From Parabacteroides sp. PF5-6 (lineage in GTDB: Bacteria > Bacteroidota > Bacteroidia > Bacteroidales > Tannerellaceae): DNA of 64,000 nucleotides. The DNA is taken from NCBI RefSeq assembly GCF_029504695.1, contig NZ_JAQFIN010000007.1:122425-186424 (forward strand). The letters are read 5' to 3'. A program made the translations under genes and the position numbers. The notes under the pieces were generated by a model. The model saw nothing but the letters and a program-made list of their open reading frames with translations. It did not search any database and had not been told where the DNA came from. Shown one piece after another: positions 12,066-20,526 of this stretch; within the stretch, counting starts at the first letter, position 1; the number at the start of each line of letters is the position of its first letter.

Positions 12066-13388
12066 TTATTTATACTTCAACCATTTCGCCATCTCCTTGA
12101 AGCTGGGCTTCTTCCCGTACATCAGAATTCCTACCCGGTAGATCTTGGCTGAAAGCCAGATCATGCCGATAAACGAGGCATACAGGACGACCACCGAAAG
12201 CAGTTGCTCCCAAATCGGAATACCGAAAGGTATGCGCACCATCATCACGATCGGCGAGGTAAACGGGATCATCGAACACCAGAACGCCAGCGGTCCGTCG
12301 GGATTATCCATGCTGTAGATCCCGGCATAGAGCGCAAAGACCATCAGGATCGTGATTGGCGCCATAAACTGCGAGGTATCTTCCGCATTGCTCACCGCCG
12401 AGCCGATTGCCGCAAAGAGTGAAGCATAAAGCATATAACCTCCGATAAAGAAGATCACGAAGAAGATACCGATCTCGGTGAAGTTGACCGTATGGATCAT
12501 GGCAAAGATCTTCGCGCCCGGCTGGTTCATCGCTTCCATCTCGACACCCGATGCCGCGCCCATCTGCATGCCTTGTTGCAAGGCTTCGGCATCCATACCC
12601 ATACTTCCGCCAAAGAAGAAGCTGCCTCCGGCGAAGAAGACGGCCAATAGGATGCCCCACATAAAGATCTGCGTCAGCCCAACCATGCCGATGCCGATGA
12701 TTTTTCCCATCATCAGATCGAACGGACGTACCGAGGAGACCATGATCTCCATGATGCGGCTGGTCTTTTCTTCCACTACGCTCGACATCACCATCGCGCC
12801 GTAGATCATCACAAACATATACACGATCATCGTAAAGATCATCCCCACGATGGACGCCACCTCGGCCGAAGAAACCTGCTCGGTGCCGTCCGTACTCCAT
12901 TTGATCGTCTGAACATCAAAGCTTACCTTACTCTCTTCGATGATCTCTTTCAGATTGGCAATATCGAAAGTCGCCAATTTGTCGTCTTCCAGTTGGGTGC
13001 GTATCGTCTGGTTGACGATACGGCTCAGTTCGCCGGGCACCTGTTTCTCGGAATACAGGGTGGCCGCTTTGGGATTGGCTAAGAGGTCGCCGGTGATATT
13101 GAGGATGGCATAGACTTCTTTGTCGGGGTTGTTGCGGTAGTCGTCGAGCGACTGCTGGCTCTGACTGAAGTGGTAGTTTTCCGTATCTTCGAACAACGGT
13201 GCGTATTTACCCGTGGCGTCGATCACCACCACGTTGCGGATCTCGCTGCCTTTGATGCTGGCCAGCCACAGAGGCACGAACACCAATGCCACCATCAACA
13301 GAGGCATCAATAAAGTCATGATAATAAATGACTTTTTACTCACCCTGTGCAGGTATTCTCTTTTGATAATTAATCCTATCTTATTCAT
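12066..13388 (-). CDS. ABC-2 type exporter permease (NatB-like)
   Basis: A 440-residue membrane protein: one N-terminal transmembrane helix (IIMTLLMPLLMVALVFVPLW), a large extracytoplasmic domain of about 130 residues, then a cluster of five or so C-terminal helices. This is the NatB/ABC-2 exporter permease layout. The signature VVEEKTSRIMEIMVSSVRP is a strong family motif. It overlaps the ATPase gene by 4 bp (ATGA), so the two form a transporter. The substrate is unknown: NatAB exports sodium, but relatives export other cargo. Confidence 0.93.
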   Translation of the reverse strand: MNKIGLIIKREYLHRVSKKSFIIMTLLMPLLMVALVFVPLWLASIKGSEIRNVVVIDATGKYAPLFEDTENYHFSQSQQSLDDYRNNPDKEVYAILNITGDLLANPKAATLYSEKQVPGELSRIVNQTIRTQLEDDKLATFDIANLKEIIEESKVSFDVQTIKWSTDGTEQVSSAEVASIVGMIFTMIVYMFVMIYGAMVMSSVVEEKTSRIMEIMVSSVRPFDLMMGKIIGIGMVGLTQIFMWGILLAVFFAGGSFFFGGSMGMDAEALQQGMQMGAASGVEMEAMNQPGAKIFAMIHTVNFTEIGIFFVIFFIGGYMLYASLFAAIGSAVSNAEDTSQFMAPITILMVFALYAGIYSMDNPDGPLAFWCSMIPFTSPIVMMVRIPFGIPIWEQLLSVVVLYASFIGMIWLSAKIYRVGILMYGKKPSFKEMAKWLKYK

Positions 13389-14302
13389 GATTCTTGACTG
13401 TTACTTTCGGATACGACTTTAATAAAGATATCGTTCATCGAAGGCGTTTCTTCCATGAAAGAGATCAACTCACATTGACCGGCCAGGGTGGTCAATAGTT
13501 CGGAATTGCCCACATCTTCCGCTTTATGGATCCGCAGTTCGGTGATGCCGTTGCGTTCCTTCTCATCCAGCACCGTGCACCAGGCGGGCAGTGTGCCGGG
13601 GTTTCCTTTGATGCGCAGGGTGTAGTTGTGGGTCTTGTAGCGTTCGCGTACGGCGTCGACCTGTCCGGAGAGCACGACCTGCGAACGGTTGATCAATGCG
13701 ATATCGTCGCAGATCTCTTCGACCGACGCCATATTGTGGGTCGAGAAGATCACCGTATGTCCGGCTTCTTTGAGTTCGAGGATTTCTTTTTTCAACAATT
13801 CGGCGTTGATCGGGTCGAAGCCGCTGAACGGTTCGTCGAAGATCAACAGTGCCGGCTCGTGGATCACGGTGGCAACGAATTGAATCTTCTGCTGCATGCC
13901 TTTGGATAGCTCTTCTACCTTTTTGTTCCACCAGGGCATGATATCGAATTTCTCGAACCAATGGATCAATCGTTCGCGCGCCGTCATATAGGGGAGGCCT
14001 TTGAGCTGGGCGAGGTAAACGGCTTGTTCGCCGACTTTCATCTTTTTGTACAAGCCGCGTTCTTCCGGCAGGTAGCCGATCTGATAGATGTCCTCGGGCT
14101 GCGATTCTCTTCCGTTGAAGAATACTTTACCGCTATCGGGTGCGGTAATCCGGTTAATGATACGGATCAGGGTGGTCTTTCCTGCTCCATTCGGGCCTAA
14201 GAGGCCGAATATTTTTCCTTGAGGAACCTGAATACTTACTTTATCCAGGGCACGGTGATGGGCAAACTGCTTCACCACATCCTCAGTCTCTAAGAAGTAC
14301 AT
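13385..14302 (-). CDS. ABC transporter ATP-binding protein (NatA-like)
   Basis: About 305 residues from the ATG at 14302; a GTG two codons upstream is the alternative start. Walker A is GPNGAGKT, the ABC signature is LSKGMQQK, Walker B is LLIFDEPFSGFDP and the switch His is in IFSTHNM. A roughly 70-residue tail after the nucleotide-binding domain is normal for exporter ATPases of this group. It drives the neighbouring permease. The gap to dnaG upstream is 82 bp with no clear promoter, so transcription from the dnaG side is possible. Confidence 0.95.
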   Translation of the reverse strand: MYFLETEDVVKQFAHHRALDKVSIQVPQGKIFGLLGPNGAGKTTLIRIINRITAPDSGKVFFNGRESQPEDIYQIGYLPEERGLYKKMKVGEQAVYLAQLKGLPYMTARERLIHWFEKFDIMPWWNKKVEELSKGMQQKIQFVATVIHEPALLIFDEPFSGFDPINAELLKKEILELKEAGHTVIFSTHNMASVEEICDDIALINRSQVVLSGQVDAVRERYKTHNYTLRIKGNPGTLPAWCTVLDEKERNGITELRIHKAEDVGNSELLTTLAGQCELISFMEETPSMNDIFIKVVSESNSQES

Positions 14303-14384
14303 ACACACTTGTTTTTTTATTATTTAGTAGTCTTTCTTATTAGTCGCCCGTTCGCCGGATAAATCACAGCGGCGGGTTATTTCT

Positions 14385-16451
14385 TTACATTTTTATCACG
14401 ATTCTTTCTCCCAGCTGCTTGCAGAGCAGGTTTTTGATCTTGTTCAGTTCCGTCAGCCGGGTCATCAGCCGGATCACTTCTTCGTGTTGGCCTGCCTGCT
14501 GGGCTTCTTTGAGTTTACTCTGAACGGTTTTGATCCGGTGATTGATATACGCGTCTTTCAAAGCGAAGAGGTCTTTGATGACATAGGTCTGCAGCTTGTC
14601 TTCTTCCTTTTCCAGGTCGCGGAATTTGGAATGATACTTACTCAACTGGTATTTGTCGCTCATCAGGTTGACCGCCATCCGGCTGATGCCAGGGTGGGGG
14701 TGGTGCAGGAAGAACCGGCTGGCGATAAAGCCTTCGTCGTTCAGGTGACTTATGCCTTCTTCCAATATCTCTTTGTAGAGCGGATTCTGGAAAGAGAGAT
14801 CGTCTTGCGCCAACTCATTATATATATAGTCGATCACCAGACAGGATTCTTCCTCGCCGGTCTCTTCGTCTTTATAGTGGTAAAGTTCCTGCTCGCCGTA
14901 GCGCACGACATAGCGCAACAGGGCGGCCTCGTACATCTCGAAAGGTGAACGTGGCGGCACCGGGGCAACGGGTGTATGCTCTTCGGGTGGGGGCGGAGGC
15001 ATTTCGCCTTCTTCCGGCAGGTAGTTGTCGGGCAACGGAGGCGGAAAGTCGGGCGGTGGCGTATTCGGATCCGCTGCCTGGGTTTGATAGCCGGGATAGT
15101 CCGGAACCTGAGGCGCCGGTGGGGTAGCGGTCGCCCGCTTCTCCTGGTTGGCCAGTTGAATCTTATTGACTTCGTTGAGCAATACCCGTTCGTCGATCTC
15201 CAGCATACCGCTGCATTCGCGGATATATACCGTGCGGGCGATGTTATCGGGGATAATGGCCACCGAGCGCACGATATCACTGATCAATGCCGAGCGTTTG
15301 ATCGGGTCTTCTCCGGCTTCTTCCAACAAGAGTTTGGTTTTAAACCGGATAAAGTCCGTTTCGTTGGCTTGGATATATTCGGCGAACTGCGTGGCATTGT
15401 GTTTGCGGGCGAAAGAGTCGGGGTCTTCGTTCTCGGGTAGGAGAACGACTTTGACATTCATGCCTTCTTCCAACAGCAGATCGATCCCGCGCAGGGCTGC
15501 TTTGATGCCGGCGGCGTCGCCGTCGTAGAGCACGGTGATATTGTTGGTAAAGCGGTGGATCAACCGGATCTGTCCCTGCGTCAATGCCGTGCCCGACGAG
15601 GCGACGACATTCTCCACGCCCGCCTGGTGCATGGAGATCACATCGGTATAGCCTTCGACCAGGTAACAACGGTCGGCTTTGACGATCTGTTGCTTGGCAA
15701 AGAAGATGCCGTAGAGCTCGTTGCCTTTGTGGTAGATCTCACTCTCGGGCGAGTTGACATACTTGGCGGTCTTGTCGTCTTTTTTCAAGATACGTCCGCC
15801 GAAAGCCACCACCTTGCCGCTCAAGGTATGCACCGGGAACATCACGCGGCCGCGAAACCGGTCGTTCACCTTGCCGTTCTCGTAGGCAATCACCAGCCCC
15901 GTTTTCTCCAGGTATTCTTTTTTGTAACCACTTTGGGTCGCTTCCTGATAGAGCGCGTCCCATTTGTCGAGGCTGTAGCCCAGTTGGAATTTCTTTATCG
16001 TGTCTTCGCGGAACCCGCGTTCCTTAAAGTAACGCAAGCCGATGTTGCGTCCTTCTTCGTTTTCGTGCAAGAGCTTGGAAAAGTACTGCCCTGCCCAGGT
16101 ATTGACGATCAACATACTCTCGCGGTCGTTGCGTACCTGCTTCTCGCGTTCGGTCAACTCCCGTTCCTGGATCTCTATATTGTATTTCTTGGCCAGGAAG
16201 CGCAAGGCGTCGAAGTAACCCAATTGCTCGTGCTTCATCACGAAATGCACCGACGTGCCGCCTTCGCCACAAGCGAAACATTTGCAGATATTCTTGGCCG
16301 GTGAGACATAAAAAGACGGCGTCTTGTCGGAGTGGAACGGGCAGAGTCCCACATAGTTGACGCCCCGTCGACGGAGCGTGACGAATTCGGATACCACGTC
16401 GACGATATTCGCCGCATCGAGGATCCGGTCTATGGTGGGTTGATCGATCAT
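14385..16451 (-). CDS. dnaG: DNA primase
   Basis: DnaG makes the RNA primers at the replication fork. Its 688 residues show the zinc-binding domain (CPFH...CKCFACGEGG, residues about 38-66), the catalytic core with the TOPRIM motifs LVEGYTDV and LYDGDAAGI, and a C-terminal helical region for DnaB contact. Odd feature: residues of about 435-495 are a very proline-rich linker (TPPAPQVPDYPG, TPPPDFPPPLPDN, PPPPPEEHTP) between the core and the helicase-binding domain. A perfect -7 box lies 25 bp upstream. Confidence 0.98.
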   Translation of the reverse strand: MIDQPTIDRILDAANIVDVVSEFVTLRRRGVNYVGLCPFHSDKTPSFYVSPAKNICKCFACGEGGTSVHFVMKHEQLGYFDALRFLAKKYNIEIQERELTEREKQVRNDRESMLIVNTWAGQYFSKLLHENEEGRNIGLRYFKERGFREDTIKKFQLGYSLDKWDALYQEATQSGYKKEYLEKTGLVIAYENGKVNDRFRGRVMFPVHTLSGKVVAFGGRILKKDDKTAKYVNSPESEIYHKGNELYGIFFAKQQIVKADRCYLVEGYTDVISMHQAGVENVVASSGTALTQGQIRLIHRFTNNITVLYDGDAAGIKAALRGIDLLLEEGMNVKVVLLPENEDPDSFARKHNATQFAEYIQANETDFIRFKTKLLLEEAGEDPIKRSALISDIVRSVAIIPDNIARTVYIRECSGMLEIDERVLLNEVNKIQLANQEKRATATPPAPQVPDYPGYQTQAADPNTPPPDFPPPLPDNYLPEEGEMPPPPPEEHTPVAPVPPRSPFEMYEAALLRYVVRYGEQELYHYKDEETGEEESCLVIDYIYNELAQDDLSFQNPLYKEILEEGISHLNDEGFIASRFFLHHPHPGISRMAVNLMSDKYQLSKYHSKFRDLEKEEDKLQTYVIKDLFALKDAYINHRIKTVQSKLKEAQQAGQHEEVIRLMTRLTELNKIKNLLCKQLGERIVIKM

Positions 16452-16475
16452 TCGGCAGTTTACTTTTTAGGCAGA

Positions 16476-16483
16476 CAAATGTA
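16476..16483 (-). promoter_or_regulatory. -7 box of dnaG
   Basis: The minus strand reads TACATTTG, a perfect TAnnTTTG, 24 bp upstream of the dnaG ATG. Confidence 0.6.
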
Positions 16484-16564
16484 GTGAATATTTCTCGTTC
16501 TCCTGCGCTTTTTTGGGCACGCTATACCGGCGTTTTTTCAACAGCCGCCCGGCTTTATTATTTA

Positions 16565-16662
16565 GAGGTACCTCAAAACAAATTTAGAGGTACCTCAAAA
16601 CGAATTTAGACGTACCTCAAAAATGATTTTGACGTACCTCAAAAATATTTTTGACGTACCTC
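16565..16662. repeat. 22-bp periodic palindrome array (4.5 units)
   Basis: The 10-bp palindrome GAGGTACCTC, or its variant GACGTACCTC, begins at 16565, 16587, 16609, 16631 and 16653, exactly 22 bp apart. The 12-bp spacers between copies are A/T-rich and themselves near-palindromic (AAATTT, AAAATATTTTT). It lies between two divergent promoters. The period and the layout match the arrays near 35.1, 57.8 and 63.9 kb although the sequences differ. Confidence 0.9.
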
Positions 16663-16752
16663 TTACCCAAAACTCCCGGCGGCGTACCGGAAAAGCAAAG
16701 CCTGCTTTTCGGAAAAGCGCCCGTAATAAAGCGGAAAATAGGGATAAAGCCG

Positions 16753-16760
16753 TATCTTTG
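16753..16760 (+). promoter_or_regulatory. -7 box of the FHA-MFS operon
   Basis: TATCTTTG is a perfect TAnnTTTG, 25 bp before the ATG at 16786. It excludes the upstream in-frame start at 16651, which would lie outside the transcript. Confidence 0.65.
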
Positions 16761-16785
16761 TGCGCGAAACAGCAGACCCAAAGAG

Positions 16786-17310
16786 ATGAAACGAATATTC
16801 TGCCCCAAGTGCGACAATCAAATGGCATTCGATGAGACCCGTTTCCCGCAAGGGAAGGTGTTGGCGTTTGTCTGTCCGCAATGTGGGCACCAGTTTAAGA
16901 TCCGTCTGGGACGGAAGGTCGTCCGCACGAAAGACGGTGAGTTGGAAGAGGTGAAAGAGGCCGATTTCTCCAAAGGATATATCTCGGTGATCGAGAATAG
17001 CTTCGGCTACAAGCAGGAACTGCCGCTGGTAGAAGGCGACAACGTGATCGGACGGCGCAACAAAGATACCGACGGCGTGGATGTGCCGATCATCACGAGC
17101 GATCCGAGCATGGGACGCAAGCATTGTGTGATCCAGGTGAAGGCCGATACCGAAGGGAAATACATCTATTCGTTGCGCGACTTCCCCAGCCTGACGGGCA
17201 CTTTCCTTTTCAACACCCTGTTGGGCAAGAACGAACGGGTGAATATCGAAACGGGCGCGATCGTAACGATCGGGGCGACCACCTTTATCTTGCATACGGC
17301 AGATGAATAA
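16786..17310 (+). CDS. Zinc-ribbon and FHA domain protein
   Basis: 174 residues from the ATG at 16786. The N-terminus is a zinc ribbon with CPKC (residues 6-9) and CPQC (29-32), of the kind annotated as zinc-ribbon or MJ0042-like. The C-terminal half is a forkhead-associated domain with the hallmark GRR (GDNVIGRRN), SMGRKH and the late T/N-G region (NERVNIETGAIVTIG). FHA domains bind phosphothreonine peptides, but no Ser/Thr kinase gene is visible in the window. It overlaps the next gene by 8 bp, so the two are translationally coupled. Confidence 0.88.
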   Translation: MKRIFCPKCDNQMAFDETRFPQGKVLAFVCPQCGHQFKIRLGRKVVRTKDGELEEVKEADFSKGYISVIENSFGYKQELPLVEGDNVIGRRNKDTDGVDVPIITSDPSMGRKHCVIQVKADTEGKYIYSLRDFPSLTGTFLFNTLLGKNERVNIETGAIVTIGATTFILHTADE

Positions 17311-18478
17311 GACTTCTTTCCGGGTATTGATCGCCTTGAGTATGGTGCATCTGATCAACGATGCCTTGCAGTCGGTGATCTCCGCTTCGTATCCGTTGAT
17401 CAAAGAGGAACTGTTGATCAGCTTTACGCAGATCGGCATTATTACGCTGGCATATCAGTTGGCGGCTTCCGTGTTTCAACCCGTTGTCGGTTGGTTTTTC
17501 GATAAATACCCTGTGAGCCGCGCCTTGCCGATCGGCATGAGCTTTACGTTGGTGGGGCTGGTGAGCCTTTCGCAGGTGACTTCTTTCTATGGCATCTTAA
17601 TCTCGGTGTTTCTGGTGGGGATCGGCTCGTCGGTGACCCATCCCGAAGCGTCGCGCATCACTTCGCTGGCTTCCGGCGGCCGACGCGGATTGGCGCAGTC
17701 GATCTTTCAGGTGGGCGGTAACTTCGGTGGAGCGCTGGGACCGCTGTTGGTGGCTTTTCTGGTGGCACCCTACGGCAGGCAAAACATCGCCTGGTTCTCG
17801 ATCTTCGCTTTCGTGGCGATCCTGATCATGATCCCCATCACCCAATGGTATAAGCGTTACCTGACCCGTATCAAACGGGAGAGGGCCGAAGCGAAAACTG
17901 CCGTCGTCATGCCCTTGCCACTGCGGCAGACGGTCTTTGCCATCGGGGTCCTATTGTTGCTGATCTTCTCCAAATATGTGTATACGGCAAGTCTGTCGAG
18001 TTATTATACTTTCTATCTGATCGAGAAGTTCGACGTGACGATCTCCCATTCGCAGGTGTTGCTCTTTGTCTATCTCGTGGCCACGGCGATCGGCACGCTC
18101 TTGGGCGGACCGCTGGGCGATCGCATCGGACGGAAATATGTGATCTGGCTCTCGATCCTCGGGGCGGCGCCTTTCACACTGATACTGCCTTACGTCGGAC
18201 TGACGTGGACCGTCGTCCTGACGTTTTGCATCGGACTGATTATCTCTTCCGCTTTTCCGGCGATCCTGGTGTATGCACAGGAACTTTTGCCGTATAAATT
18301 GGGATTGGTCTCCGGACTCTTCTTTGGTTTTGCTTTCGGCATCGGCGGTATCGCCTCTGCCATCCTCGGACGCCTGGCGGATGTCTATGGAATCGAAGCG
18401 GTCTACCATCTTTGCGCCTATATGCCGCTCCTGGGGTTGGTGACTTGGTTCCTACCCAATCTAAAGAAGAAGGTCTGA
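17303..18478 (+). CDS. MFS transporter, fosmidomycin-resistance (Fsr) type
   Basis: A 391-residue, 12-helix major facilitator protein. The N-terminus HLINDALQSVISASYPLIK and the region GIGSSVTHPEASRI resemble the Fsr group, which exports fosmidomycin in E. coli. The MFS loop motif is GPLGDRIGRKYVIW. Drug export is inferred from family resemblance; the natural substrate is not known. It overlaps the FHA gene. Its stop codon lies inside the left arm of a long inverted repeat that probably ends the transcript. Confidence 0.88.
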   Translation: MNKTSFRVLIALSMVHLINDALQSVISASYPLIKEELLISFTQIGIITLAYQLAASVFQPVVGWFFDKYPVSRALPIGMSFTLVGLVSLSQVTSFYGILISVFLVGIGSSVTHPEASRITSLASGGRRGLAQSIFQVGGNFGGALGPLLVAFLVAPYGRQNIAWFSIFAFVAILIMIPITQWYKRYLTRIKRERAEAKTAVVMPLPLRQTVFAIGVLLLLIFSKYVYTASLSSYYTFYLIEKFDVTISHSQVLLFVYLVATAIGTLLGGPLGDRIGRKYVIWLSILGAAPFTLILPYVGLTWTVVLTFCIGLIISSAFPAILVYAQELLPYKLGLVSGLFFGFAFGIGGIASAILGRLADVYGIEAVYHLCAYMPLLGLVTWFLPNLKKKV

Positions 18479-18574
18479 ATCAGGATTCTCAGGATTTAAT
18501 AAATTTACAGGATATAGTTAGTCTCTGAATTCCCGGATCCTGTGAATTTATTAAATCCTGAGAATCCTGATTCA
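18476..18574. terminator. Long inverted repeat, 38-bp arms, after the Fsr-type gene
   Basis: The arms at 18476-18513 and 18537-18574 are complementary with one mismatch, and the loop is 23 nt. Each arm is built from the word CAGGAT at 9-bp steps. The left arm contains the TGA stop of the MFS gene. It probably acts as a transcription terminator or 3'-end stabiliser; there is no typical T-run. Confidence 0.75.
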
Positions 18575-18617
18575 GACAATAATAACCGGAAATAGCCCGG
18601 CAATAAAGATAAATAAT

Positions 18618-18625
18618 TACTTTTG
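18618..18625 (+). promoter_or_regulatory. -7 box of the HtrA-like/TPR gene
   Basis: TACTTTTG is a perfect TAnnTTTG, 22 bp upstream of the ATG at 18648. Confidence 0.65.
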
Positions 18626-18647
18626 CGTCATTAACAAACAGATAGGA

Positions 18648-20384
18648 ATGAAAAGAATAGGCTTATTGGTGATGATGTGTTGCCTGACGTTTGCGCTGGC
18701 GGCTCAGAAGAAAGCGCCCAAATGGTTGGAGAAGCAGCGTAAGGCAGTGGTGACGATCACGACTTACGGAAAAGAGAATAAGACGCTCCATACCGGAACG
18801 GGTTTCTTTGTGACCGAGACCGGCGAAGTGCTTACCGGTTATACCCTTTTCAAAGGGGCGGAGAAAGCCACCGTCACGGATACCGACGGTAATACCTATC
18901 CGGTCGTCTCCATCCTGGGCGCCAACGATCTGTACGACGTGATCCGGGTGAAGGCGAATGTGCCGAAGAAAGTGGTTTACCTGACCGTAGCCAATGAACC
19001 CCAAGCGGTAGGGGCTGCCCTTTATATGCTTCCTTATGCCAAAGGCAAGAGTACGGCTTTCAGTCAGGGAACGATCACCGAAGTCAGTACGGTCACGGCG
19101 CCTTACGGTTACTACAAGACGACGATCCCGTTCGACTCTCCCCAGGCCATGAACGTGCCGGTCTTGACGGAAGACGGTTTGGCTTTGGGCCTGATGCAGG
19201 ATGATGCGGGGGGCGACAAGGCGATCTCTTACGCGATCTCGGCGGGTTATATCCGCTCGTTGACGCTTTCGTCTGTCGACCTGTTGAGTAAGACCTATAC
19301 CGATATCGGTATCCGGAAAGCCTGGCCGGCAGATCCCGAGCAGGCGCAGGTGGCGCTTTATCTGTTGTCGAGCTCACAGGATGCCACGACCTATCTGGAA
19401 ACATTGAATGATTATATCGCCACCTTCCCGAATAGCCTCGATGCCTACCTGAGTCGTGCCTCTCATTATGCTTATCGCTATACGGATCTGGCCGAAGCAA
19501 CAGCTCAGCCGGCGAATAGCTTTCTGGATTTGGCGAAGAAAGATTACGAAGCGGCCCTGAAGTTGGGCACAGGAGAGAAGAATGATATCCTTTATGCCAA
19601 GGCCAAAGTGATCTTCGACGTGGCCAGTCATGATACGACCTTCGTCGATCAGGGATGGAGCCTGACCGATGCGATGAAAACCCTTCAGGAAGCGATCAAG
19701 CTAAAGGATCAACCGCTTTATCATCAGCTGGAAGGGGATATCTACTTCACGATGGGGATCTACGAGCAGGCTTACGAAAGCTATGCGCAGGTGAATGAAA
19801 GCGAGATCGCTTCGCCTTCCTCTTTCTACTGGGCGGCTAAAGCGAAAGAGCAGATTCCGGGCACGAATATCAGCGACCTGATCGTCTTATTGGACAGCGC
19901 CATTGTGCGTACCGGCCCCGAGCCGACCAACGAAACGCTGGCCTATCTCCTGGAACGGATCGATTACAAGATGAAACTGATGATGTACGACGAAGCCATC
20001 GCCGACTACAATCTATATTACGACATGTTGAACGGTCATGTCGACGATAGTTTCTATTACTACCGTCAGCAGGCGCGTTTCCGCGGCGGCGATATCGCCG
20101 GTGCGCTCGAAGATATACAGGCGGCCCTCAAGATGCGACCGCAGGAACCCAACTACCTGGCGGAAGAAGCTTCGATCTACCTGCGCCAGGAGAAATACGA
20201 CGAATCGATCCGAAGCCTGGATAAAGCCCTGGCCCTGGCGCCCGACTTCGCCTCCTGCTACCGCCTGAAAGGTGTCTGCCTGGTCCGCCAGAACAAGAAA
20301 ATGGAAGCATGCCCCCTCTTCGAAAAAGCCAAAGAACTGGGCGACCCACTGGCTGGTCGGCTGATAAGGGAGCATTGTCAGTAG
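18648..20384 (+). CDS. Exported degenerate trypsin-like (HtrA-type) domain fused to TPR repeats
   Basis: 578 residues with a signal peptide (MKRIGLLVMMCCLTFALAAQ). Residues of about 25-215 resemble the HtrA/DegP protease fold: VVTITTYGKENKTLHTGTGFFVTETGEVLTGY lines up with the GSGF...G.ILTN.HV block. The catalytic His position reads TGYTLF, and the usual GNSGGPL serine block reads DSPQAMNVPVL, so the triad is missing. Residues of about 240-578 hold several TPR-like helix pairs (ALEDIQAALKMRPQEPNYLA; SIRSLDKALALAPDFASC). It is probably a periplasmic scaffold or binding protein rather than a protease. The partner is unknown. Confidence 0.82.
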   Translation: MKRIGLLVMMCCLTFALAAQKKAPKWLEKQRKAVVTITTYGKENKTLHTGTGFFVTETGEVLTGYTLFKGAEKATVTDTDGNTYPVVSILGANDLYDVIRVKANVPKKVVYLTVANEPQAVGAALYMLPYAKGKSTAFSQGTITEVSTVTAPYGYYKTTIPFDSPQAMNVPVLTEDGLALGLMQDDAGGDKAISYAISAGYIRSLTLSSVDLLSKTYTDIGIRKAWPADPEQAQVALYLLSSSQDATTYLETLNDYIATFPNSLDAYLSRASHYAYRYTDLAEATAQPANSFLDLAKKDYEAALKLGTGEKNDILYAKAKVIFDVASHDTTFVDQGWSLTDAMKTLQEAIKLKDQPLYHQLEGDIYFTMGIYEQAYESYAQVNESEIASPSSFYWAAKAKEQIPGTNISDLIVLLDSAIVRTGPEPTNETLAYLLERIDYKMKLMMYDEAIADYNLYYDMLNGHVDDSFYYYRQQARFRGGDIAGALEDIQAALKMRPQEPNYLAEEASIYLRQEKYDESIRSLDKALALAPDFASCYRLKGVCLVRQNKKMEACPLFEKAKELGDPLAGRLIREHCQ

Positions 20385-20393
20385 GGAGGGAAT

Positions 20394-20526
20394 TAGGAAC
20401 TCATAGGAACTCATAAGAATTCATAAGAACTCATAGGATTGCTCGAATTCCTATGAGTTCTTTCGTTCTTATGGCTCTTATGAGCTCTTATGAGTTCCTA
20501 TGAGTTCCTATGAGTTCTTAATGAGT
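20394..20526. terminator. Short-word hairpin between convergent genes
   Basis: The left part repeats GAACTCATA(A/G) at 10-bp steps and the right part repeats its complement (CTATGAGTTC and variants), giving a long imperfect stem between the HtrA-like gene and the ABC-F gene. The last codons of the ABC-F gene (Glu-Leu-Ile-Lys-Asn-Ser and TAG) lie inside the array. It is placed to terminate both genes. Confidence 0.75.

Larger units (their letters stand above)
16452..16785. other. Divergent intergenic region between dnaG and the FHA gene
   Basis: This 334-bp gap holds the dnaG -7 box near its left end, the FHA-gene -7 box near its right end and a 22-bp periodic array in the middle. A further hairpin at 16687-16712 has arms around AAAAGCA/TGCTTTT. 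Reading frames crossing it on either strand are low-complexity products of the repeats, so I call no gene here. Confidence 0.7.
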
